The notes under the pieces: model-generated | Database searches by the model: none | The model's input: only the letters and a program-made list of their open reading frames with translations | What the model was told of the DNA's origin: nothing | Program-made: the position numbers and the translations under genes | Part shown: one piece after another, positions 33,042-42,116 of the stretch | How the letters are laid out: each line of letters starts with the position of its first letter | Numbering within the stretch: position 1 is the first letter of the stretch | Source: Cryoendolithus antarcticus | Taxonomy: Eukaryota; Ascomycota; Dothideomycetes; Cladosporiales; Cladosporiaceae | Direction: 5' to 3' | DNA: 64,000 bases | NCBI GenBank assembly: GCA_002077065.1 | Contig: NAJO01000009.1 | Location: 248,001 to 312,000, forward strand

Positions 33042-34607
33042 CTACCAGTAGATACTCAACGACGTGACCACATCTGCGTCATCCCGCCATGCTAGCCCAT
33101 CTTCACTCATCAATCCAGACGCAGTCGTTCGTAACGCTTCGCTATTGGCTTCTGCCGTGTCATCTGCTCCCCGAAGCGCCGCAGTACCCTCCCTGACGCA
33201 CCTCACACACCCACACCCCCCCTCAATCCACCTTCCTAACCTGCTCCTCCTCTCCCCAACCCCAAGCAACCCCGCAAACTCATCATACTCCACCGAGACC
33301 TCCTCTCCCTCCCGCACAGCCCTCTTCGTCCAAACTCCCAGACTCCTACATCCATCCTTATCCTGCACCCATCTAGCGTTCGCCTCACAGCTATGATTTA
33401 GCATACAAAACAATCCGCCAAGACACAGCGACGTAGGAGACGACCAGGCGTTGTTATCTAGTCGGGCGGAGAGGGTGAGGAGAACCCAGGGAGCGAAGAG
33501 ATCGGACGTTGGAGGGGCGAAGATGTCGATTCCCAAGGACTGGAGGAAGATCAGAGGGGTCGTAAGGTCGGCGAGCGTGAAGGAACGGGGTTGAAGGGCG
33601 TGGTAGACTGCTTTTAGTCTTGCCAAGGATCCGTGGGACAGAGGTGAGACGTTGGGCCCATTCGCCTGTATGGAAGAGAGAAGGGCGCGCGTCAGAAGCA
33701 GGGTGGCGAGCGGATCGCTGAGTGCGCTGTTGCTGGTCGCGAGTGAGAGTGAGGCTGTAAGGTTGCCGGACGGCAAATCCGAGGGAAGCTCTGGGTGACC
33801 TTCCTTGAGGCAAAGGGGCGCAAGGGCTTTGCGAAGGTGAGATTTTACTCTATCTGGGCCAACGCAGCCGAAGATGTCGCTCTGGTCACGCAGAATGAGG
33901 GTGTTGGCGGGGATGTCGCAGGCGGTGAAGAGACCCAGGGCATCTTCGTCCGATATGTCGCTGTCGGCGGCGCGGTCGTTGACTGTTGGGAACACGCACG
34001 CCCTGCACTCTAGCCATGCTCCGGCACCGTCTGGTCGCTGTGCAGATCCACACTGCAGCTCTGCATTGATTTGCTGAGCGACCTCCGGCTCACGTCTTGC
34101 ATGCTTTGCCTCCAGCCAGGGATAAGGCTGTGGTACATACCATGCTCCTCTGTCCTGGAGTGCTCCGTCCCAAGGAAGAAGCTGCCGCTCAATAGCATTC
34201 GTCTCGTCCTTGATGCGGCCTAGGAGTGGTCGTATATCACCAGGGGAGCTCTCGTAGATGTCAGCGAGCATCCAGAAACCCATCTCCTTGCCCAGCAGCC
34301 AACGTCCGCCTCCCAGACTATTACCGTCCAGCTTCGCCAGTAGATGGTTGCAGAGCAGGCCAGCCTTCCACGCATCTGCGAGAGCCAATTCAGGGTACCC
34401 AAGGTCACGCAAAGTCTTAGCCCGAGAGAGCCAAAGCGCAGGATCGTAGGGTGTTCCGGCCAAGGTCCTACTAGTCGCCGCGAGACAACCGATGAGTGAA
34501 GCCGTCGCTCCAGCGGAGAAAGAGCCTGTGGGGGTCGCAAGAGGCGAGTCCGGCGGCTGTGATGGCGCTGTTGGGCGGAGAAGGTGTAGAGGGAATGGTT
34601 GGTCCAT
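33042..34607 (-). CDS. SET-domain protein of SMYD-like type
   Basis: Single exon, 521 aa. The N-terminal part (about 20-170) has helical TPR-like character (ALWLSRAKTLRDLGYPELAL). The SET region starts near DEDALGLFTACDIPANTLIL. It has the core GLFCMLNHSCEANARWVQD (NHSC motif) and EGEEVSVEYDEFAG, then a post-SET Cys cluster (GGCGCVRC). No MYND finger is seen in the insert, unlike animal SMYD proteins; fungal relatives often lack it. It is probably a protein lysine methyltransferase in cytosol or nucleus with unknown substrate. The C-terminal 45 residues are low complexity. Confidence 0.82.
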   Translation of the reverse strand: MDQPFPLHLLRPTAPSQPPDSPLATPTGSFSAGATASLIGCLAATSRTLAGTPYDPALWLSRAKTLRDLGYPELALADAWKAGLLCNHLLAKLDGNSLGGGRWLLGKEMGFWMLADIYESSPGDIRPLLGRIKDETNAIERQLLPWDGALQDRGAWYVPQPYPWLEAKHARREPEVAQQINAELQCGSAQRPDGAGAWLECRACVFPTVNDRAADSDISDEDALGLFTACDIPANTLILRDQSDIFGCVGPDRVKSHLRKALAPLCLKEGHPELPSDLPSGNLTASLSLATSNSALSDPLATLLLTRALLSSIQANGPNVSPLSHGSLARLKAVYHALQPRSFTLADLTTPLIFLQSLGIDIFAPPTSDLFAPWVLLTLSARLDNNAWSSPTSLCLGGLFCMLNHSCEANARWVQDKDGCRSLGVWTKRAVREGEEVSVEYDEFAGLLGVGERRSRLGRWIEGGCGCVRCVREGTAALRGADDTAEANSEALRTTASGLMSEDGLAWRDDADVVTSLSIYW

Positions 34608-35683
34608 GGCGGTGTTGGCCTGAGTGCATTGAGTTTAGCTGTAAGTGTTATGTGGAGTTGTTAGGACGATGGGAAGGTGTCGAGTAGCTGAGCGCGTGTT
34701 GTCTCGTCATTGTGGGAGATCGTGCGGTCTTGTGCTAGAGAGCATGTGATAGACTATACTCAAACCCACGTAGTTGCACGGAGTGAGCGCTTAGTCGCAT
34801 TGAGCCGGTCGTGAACCTAGCTGTGGTCGTACATGTGAGTCTGTCGCATTAGCAGTGTGTCTTCAGTGCGTCGACTTGAACGGTAAAAGTGCGACAAGGG
34901 CTTGAGAAAACCTCCACTCGACCGCTGCACCGTGTGAAATTCCACCACTCTGAAGCCATAACATCTCTATACACTCATCGTCTCTTACTTAGTAAAGAGG
35001 AGACATTAAACGCAGCAGCCGCCCCTCGCACTGAAAGTCTCAGCAACGCTCAGCCGCCAGCGAAACCGAGGACGCAATCTTGCCCATCCCCATGAAGAAT
35101 CCTACAAGCCTCCATCATGCTGCCCTGGCCTCAATCGAGCCTCAAAGCAGTTCCTCCCATCCCATATCCGTGCTCCATGCCATTCATACGAACCATGCCT
35201 CTCAACCCCGCGCCGCAAGAAGTGAAGTCCCTGAAATGCCGCCGATGCTTTTGGTGCTTGGGTGCTCTGACCCTAGCCAATGGCCGTAAGTCGCGCAGTG
35301 CGTTCGATGGGAGGCATATCGTCTGTGAGCGTAGGCGGAGAGGTCTTCGATGAGCAGCGAAGGGAGGCGCTCAACTCATTCTATTGCCAGAAAACGCAGG
35401 ATCAGAAAATGGTTCTCCTCAAAGAAGGGTCCGCAGTAGATTAACTTTGCAGAAAAAGACGTGCAGTCAGTACAGATCAGAGATTTCTGGTTTGCAGTCT
35501 GCGGATGAGGTCGAGCGGAAACCAAACATGCTGGCATGAAGCAGGCGGCAAAAGCAAGTCAAGCATGCATCGCGGAAAGCGCCAGCGCCAGTGTAACGCC
35601 AATAACAGCAGTGGTGTATTCAGGAACGCAGCAGAAAACCGACTCGCGCGCACGCTGAAGGGAGCAAAATGTAGGGTCGATGC
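34608..35683. other. 1.1-kb region, no supported gene
   Basis: It contains the upstream region of the SET gene and the G-alpha 3' flank. A plus-strand ORF at 35117-35353 has a small Cys cluster (KCRRCFWC) but no signal peptide or homology I recognise. Confidence 0.4.
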
Positions 35684-36980
35684 TCACAACATAAGTTGGT
35701 GCAGATTGCGCTGCACAATCATATCCTGCACGCTCTTCATTGTCTTATCCAGCAGGTTCGTATCGGTGGCGTTTGTGTAGTGCACGTAAGCCTCCTTGCT
35801 CGGGTCTCGCACAAGGTTCTTGAACTTCTTGGCAAAGAACTCTTGTCCTGACTCGACGTCTCGGTCGCCGCCCATGTAATCTGGGAAGTGTTCTCGGATG
35901 GGCGCGACACCGGAAATGATCTTCTCGCGGAAGAGGTCGATCTTATTGAGGAAGAGAATTAAAGCGGACTTTTCGAAGTACTTGCTGTTCGCGATGGACT
36001 CGAATAGCATGAGTGCTTCGTGCATTTGGTTCTGCGAACTATCAGCACACGATGTTCCATTCCATTCAATGTATATGGAGGGTGAAGAAGAAATGTGAGG
36101 GCTTACGCCATTCCGGTCTTCCACCAGCACGTGATCGTAGCCGCTTATCGCGACTAGGAAGAGCACCACTTGCACGTTGTCGAAGACATGGATCCACTTC
36201 TTACGCTCCGATCGCTGGCCGCCAACATCGAACATCAGGTAGGTCAGGTTGCCTGTATCAAAGCGGGTCTCGCTAATGCCTGTTGTTCGTAGTCTTGCGC
36301 GGAGGATGTCTTGGTCTGTTGGGAGGTAGTCTTTTGTGAAGAGGCGGTCGATGTCGGAAAAGTAGCTGTAGTGTTGTCAGTGCGTGATCTTGCTGCTTCA
36401 TTGGGGAACACCCACTATGTCAAGTTGTCGTGAAGCGCATATTCATTCCCTTTCCTGATCGCGCTCTGCACGCCCTCGTCCCGCCACAAGCTCTTGAACG
36501 CATTGAGGCAGTCCAATGGCATAGACTCCTCTGTTCCGATCTCGGGATCTGCTGCGATGACTTCCGCAAAGCGCTGCTTCATGTCAGCGTCGGCTCTTGT
36601 GCACGGTATACCCAGTACTCACAATATTGCTGTCCTGTGCAAAGTCCACATCCTGTTCCTCCATCGCCCCGAATATCACCTGGAAAGCGTGCAGCAGATT
36701 ATTGAAGATCGTCACCTTCCATTGCTTCCGCTCCACCATATTAAAGCCCTTCGTGTGTATCAACCGCATCTGCTTCAGCACTGTGGACTTTCCCGACTCG
36801 CCCGCGCCTGTGACCGTGTCAGCTCGTCGTCGTCCACCTGCGCAGCATGCAACGGCACTCACCAAGCAGCAGCAACTTCACCTCCTTCGCCATCTTCTTC
36901 TGATCCTCCCTCAACTGCCTCTCAATATCCTTACTCTTCTTCGACTCCGGGTCCTCCTTGCTGCCATTTCCGAAACACAT
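35684..36980 (-). CDS. gna-2: heterotrimeric G-protein alpha subunit, fungal group II
   Basis: Five exons: 36980-36863, 36807-36623, 36573-36417, 36366-36107 and 36031-35684; 355 aa, introns 49-75 nt. G-alpha couples receptors to effectors at the plasma membrane. All nucleotide-binding boxes are present: G1 GAGESGKST (split by intron 1), switch I RARLRTTGISETRF, G3 FDVGGQRSERKKW, G4 LFLNKIDLF and G5 TNATDT. The N-terminus MCFGNGSKEDP has Cys2 but no Gly2, so palmitoylation without myristoylation is expected. The C-terminus RNLHQLML fits group II (GNA-2/MagC type) rather than groups I or III. The fourth intron (36032-36106, 75 nt) is a multiple of three and has no stop. Confidence 0.93.
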
Positions 36981-39135
36981 GATGCTCGAAAAGGCCATAT
37001 ACCGCCGTGCCTTTAAGCCCTCAAACAACGAGAATGAAACAGCACTGAGTCGTGATAGCAGCTACACTTGTGCCGCGACTGCCAAGCTGGCCTCGTGGTG
37101 GTGGTGGGGAGGCGCGCTGCAGTGGCAGGGGCAGATCCTGGCCACAGGGAGTGGGGTTTGTGCGACGAAGGAAGATATTCTGCGGCGGACGGGTGGTTTG
37201 TGGCGAGATTCGTAGGTGATGCTACGGCAGCGAGCGTCGCACGGCACCGGGTTGGGGAGTAGTACCCGTGGCTGGCGAGTCAGGGAATGCAGAGCTCGTT
37301 CGTGTGCTGTGCTCTGCAATGGAATCGCAGTGATGCGCGGAGAGGGATGCAGAGGGCGGTGGTGGTGATGAGCAGAGCGGCGGCAAGGCCTTCAATGCTG
37401 ATGTAGAGAGGGTGGAGACGTCGCCTTGTGGAGGGACAGGGAGCGGGCTTTGTTGAATTGAGTTTTGGCTCGCGCGGATGCTGGCAAGCGGACCGGAATG
37501 TCTTGGATCTGCTTGGGCGGCACTTGGGTTGTCGACTCCTCTTCAGAGCGCGTGGGGCTTGCGATCGCACTGACTAGCCGATGGTGAAACGCCGGGAGCT
37601 GGGATATCGGTGGTGTTGCTGGTCTATAACGGCACAACGCGACGTTGTTGTTTGCGGGGAGGGGAGGAAGTCAATGGCACATTGAAGACTGCTATGGACT
37701 GGCGCACACTGCGAGAGTTCGGGGCATGCCCGTGGTGGCCGCTGTCAATGTCGCTCTGCACTCTAAGCGAAACAGGGATTCACCGTCGGTGCGGTATGGC
37801 GATTGGCAGTCGCTGTATAAGCTAATGAAGTACACCTAGCGCAACACGACTGTGGAAATGCCGATGCGATGTCTGCAGCATCCCCTACACGCCTCAAAGC
37901 CACATCCACCGCAGAACATTCTATCGATCTTCGATCTTCACGTGCATCTCAGGAGTCGAACGACAAATCCACAGTAAAAAGCGTCTGCATATCGCACGTG
38001 CGCTGCAGAACGTGGCTTTGACTACTCTCCCATCCGCTATCCGCAATATTACTGCCAATCAATCCCGAGCAGATTTCCAATCCCTACAGCCCATGCAACG
38101 GCAGACAGTTCCGCCCTGCCCGCCTACCTGCAGAGTGGAGAACGGCAGAGCCTCGCGTTTTGCAACCCGTGGCGTTGGGATTTAATCATCGTGTACAGTA
38201 ATCGGCAGCATCAACACTCCTTGCGTCAACTGCCCATCGCTCACTCTTGTGAGGTGGATGTGCCGAGCATCTGCCCAGCCCTCCGTGTCCACCAACAGCA
38301 TCTTAGGTATCAGGTACTGTAGCACGACAACGGTCACTGCATGGAAGCACATGTAGCTCAGGGGCAGCCCATGCGACCATGCAGCCACATCAAAGCGTGC
38401 ATGCACTACAATCAGACTGCATGGCAGCAGGAGCTGTGTTCGCCATGTGCTGCGAAGTTGATGTGAGATCTCTGCCTTAAACGCCGATGGTACCCTAGTG
38501 CATGGTGAGGAATCCATCGATTTGACGAAGCAGTGGGCAGCATACTGTGTTGCGCAACAGGAGACGTTGTTGGTGGTGCAATCATCAGGATCGAGGTCCG
38601 CATCCCACGTTATGCCCACGAGACGGCCTGCTAGCCGTTCGTGGCGTCGCCATCCCTGTATCAACCACGTGGAGAGCCCAACGCTGGGCTGCGAACTCAA
38701 GTCGCGCCAAGCGAGTATATGACAAAGAGACCCACTACATTAACGGCAGACGGTGAGCACCTCAGCGACTTGGATCGCGTGCTCCTAACACTCGTTGTTG
38801 CTCACTGTCAATGTGCCCCATCAGTCAATTGCGCTTTGCAGCATCTGCAAGACAAGTGGTCCGGATCAACCGCAACAGCATCGAGACTAAAGCCGGCACA
38901 TAGATACTGGGAGTTGTCGAGCGCGCAATGGTAGCGACAAGCGTGGTGAGTGGACCGGGAGACCGATCGTCGTTCTGCACACGGCGATGTAATCGAACAG
39001 CGTCACCGATCTTTCAGGTTTCTCTGTGTGTTGGCATGATTTGATCTATCATTTGTTGTTCATCTGCTCAGACTTCATTTGTACCACCTGCACATCGAAA
39101 ACCAAGATCTCAGTCTCAATCTCATCGCCTCAAGC
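36981..39135. other. 2.2-kb region, no supported gene
   Basis: The longest gene-poor stretch of the window, between G-alpha (minus, start) and transketolase (minus, stop). The largest frame, 38700-38182 on the minus strand, opens with TTG rather than ATG and has no recognisable domain. G-alpha promoter elements should be in its left part. A non-coding RNA cannot be excluded. Confidence 0.4.
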
Positions 39136-41461
39136 TCAGATGAGCTGCTGGAATGCCCTATTGACCGGGCTCCTCAGCGGCTTGACATCACTCCAGAACT
39201 CCACTGTAGCCTTCGCCCTCTTAGAGATGCCCTCGGGTGTGAACTCGAATTTCTGCGAGGAAAAAGTCAGCATCACTTGCACCAAACTCATCAATCGAGC
39301 ACAACATACCTTATACACCTCCAGATACGGCCCACTAGCACCAAATCGGTTCAAGCCAAACTGCTCATGACTGTACTTCTCCCAACCCAATGTGCTCATA
39401 ACCTCCACGCTCAACGACGCAATCCCATCAGGAATGACGCTGAGCTTGTACTCCTTGCTCTGCGCATCAAACACCTCCGTACAAGGCATCGACACAACAC
39501 GCGCCTTGATCTGGTGGTTCTCGGCCAGGTACTTGACAGCCTCAAGACAGATGCTGACTTCCGAACCAGTTGACACGAGGGTGATCTTCGCCTCCTTGTC
39601 CTCGAGCGCGACGTAGCCGCCCTTGGAAGCCTTCTCAATGGTCGAGCCTTCGAGTTGGGGCAGGTTCTGGCGGGTCAGAGCGAGGATGGAGGGTGTGCCG
39701 GTAGAGGTCAGGGCGACGTAGTAAGCGGCTGAGCATTCGTTGCCGTCCGCGGGACGCCAGACCATCATGTTGGGCAGAGCACGGAAGTGGGCAAGAGTCT
39801 CGATGGGCTGATGCGTTGGGCCATCCTCACCTAGACCGATAGAGTCGTGAGTCGCGACGTAGATGACGCGCTGGTGCGAGAGGGAGGATAAGCGCACGGC
39901 GCCAGCGGCGTAGGAGACGAAGTTCAGGAAGGTTCCACCGGCGGGAATGAGGGTGCCGTACGCGGAGATACCATTCATGATACCAGCCATGCTGTGCTCG
40001 CGCACACCGTAACGGAGGTAGCGCCCGGACCACTCACCAATACCGAGATCAGGCGGCTGGAAGTCAACGGCCTGCTTCCAGCGCGTGTTGTTGGAGCCTG
40101 TGAGATCAGCGGAGCCAGAGAGGAGCTCAGGAATGACATCGTGGATCTTCTCGAGGACGGTTTCGGAGAGCTTGCGCGAGGCGATCGCAGGGTCCTTGGG
40201 GCTGTAGACCGGGAGCTTCTCTTGCCAGCCCTCGGGGAGCTGCTTGCTGAGACGGCGCTTGAGGTCTGCGGCCTCAGTCTTGTGCTCGGAGCTGTACTTC
40301 TCAAATAGCTTGTTCCACTCTTCCTCTGCAGCGGCACCCTTGGCAGCATGTTCAGCGTAGGTGTCGTAGACCTCTTGTGGTACGACGAAGCTCTTCTCGG
40401 GATCGAAGCCGAACTTCTCCTTGACCTGTGCCGCATCGTCCTTCTTCAAGGGGTTGCCGTGCACACCACCAGTACCCTGCAGCTTGGAGCCGAAGCCGAT
40501 GGTAGTTGTGAGCTTGATCATCGAAGGCTTGTCCGTGACGTCCTTGGCTTTCTGGATGGCCTTCTCAATGCCCTCAAGGTCATGGTCACCGTCCTCCACG
40601 TGCTGCACGTGCCAGCCGTAGGCCTCGAATCGCTTCGAGACGTCCTCGGTGAAAGCGCACTTGGTGTCGCCGTCTGGCAATCACGTTAGCTTCCCTTTCC
40701 CGCGACTTTGACGGGTCTCAGACTCACCGATGGAGATGTGGTTGTCATCGTAGATAGCAATGAGATTGCCCAACTTCAAGTGACCAGCCGTCGACGCAGC
40801 CTCGCTGGCAATGCCCTCCATAGCACAGCCATCACCAAAGAACATGTATGTGTGGTTGTTTACAAGCTCGAATCCTGGCTTGTTGAACACAGCCCCCGTA
40901 TGCGCCTGCGCGATTGCCAACCCCACCGCGTTCGCGAAACCCTGTCCGAGAGGTCCAGTTGTGACCTCAATACCAGGTGTATCGTGTGCCTCCGGGTGAC
41001 CCGGCAGTATGCTGTCGACCTGACGGAAGGTCTTCATGTCGTCCATGCTGATGGCATATTTGTACAGGTGCAGCATGGTGTACTGTAGCATGCAGGCATG
41101 GCCGTTGGAGAGGACGAACCGATCGCGGTTGAGCCAGTCGGGGTTCTTGGGGTTGAAGGTCATGAACTTCTTCCATCTGAGCAGTTGTTAGTGATTACAG
41201 TAGAACCCTTGAGGCGGATGTTGACGGACAGGACGTGGGCCACTGGGGCCATGCCCATGGGCGCGCCAGGGTGGCCGCTGTTCGACTTGATTGTGGCATC
41301 GATCTGTTCGAATCAATATCAGCTTCTGTAGAGGCTATGTCGCCCCTTCACGCTTCGCGGTGCCTGAAGCTTCCGGACTTTGAGGCATTGGCTGCGGGAC
41401 AACTTACGGCGAGCACACGGATGGTGTTGATGGCCAACTCGTCAGATTTGTCGTAACCCAT
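39136..41461 (-). CDS. TKL1: transketolase
   Basis: Five exons: 41461-41408, 41303-41230, 41176-40728, 40673-39310 and 39252-39136; 685 aa. Transketolase moves two-carbon units between sugar phosphates in the pentose phosphate pathway, using thiamine diphosphate and a divalent metal. Seen are [48 protein letters not shown], the ThDP/metal motif [15 protein letters not shown]...YDDNHISID, the catalytic-domain [15 protein letters not shown], and the pyrimidine domain [25 protein letters not shown] and [18 protein letters not shown]. The C-terminal domain is complete. Intron 2 uses a weak donor (GTCCGT) but has a CACTAAC branch site and restores [13 protein letters not shown]. Intron 4 (39253-39309, 57 nt) is stop-free and a multiple of three. 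Confidence 0.95.
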
Positions 41462-42116
41462 GATTGCGGTGATGTGATGGGTAATTGTGGTGAATCTACA
41501 AGAGAAAGTCGGTAGCTGCGACCACTGTTTGGTTATCCGTCGAGAAAATCTACTTTTGGTGGGGCGCGTTGGGCGGATGACGATCGAAGGTGGGATGTTT
41601 CAACGGTGAATCAACACTGCCGGCTGTATGCTTTTAACCGGCCAAAGTCTCTCGATAGTCGGATAGGAGTAGAAGCTGTCGATGACAACGGCGATGAGGT
41701 GAAGAGAGGAGACCGTAGATGTCTGTCGCAGTTGCTAAACGAAGACTACGGGTTTGCACCTTCCATCGGTACCTCATGCACGTTTCGGCGCCGTGAGAAG
41801 CTCTGAGAGCTCTTCATAATGCTGACAACGAATCTGCTAAGCTCTATATGGATGTTCGCGGAAGCCTCGTCTACTGAACATTGCCTCAATAGGCGTCACG
41901 GGTCACACAGCACTCATCAATCACCTAGCGTGGGGCACTTTGTTTCGGCGCAGTCACATGGTCTGGCTCAGTGCTGCGGTCGTGATCGTCGGCGATTGAT
42001 GTCGGCAACTTGCACAGACAGTTCTGTGAGATTACAGCGCGCCCGATAGCGGAAGGAACGATAGTGCGTTGAATCAGGATCGTTCGTTCGGAATGGCAGT
42101 GCAATTCCTATCCTAC
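41462..42116. other. upstream region of transketolase
   Basis: 655 bp between two minus-strand genes; no coding exon seen. Confidence 0.45.

Noticed and set aside
35117..35353. Small Cys-containing ORF as a secreted effector
   Set aside because: No signal peptide, only a basic Cys cluster, and no splice or promoter support.
38182..38700. 172-codon minus-strand frame with a hydrophobic stretch
   Set aside because: It opens with TTG, has no ATG near its start, no splice partner and no family resemblance.
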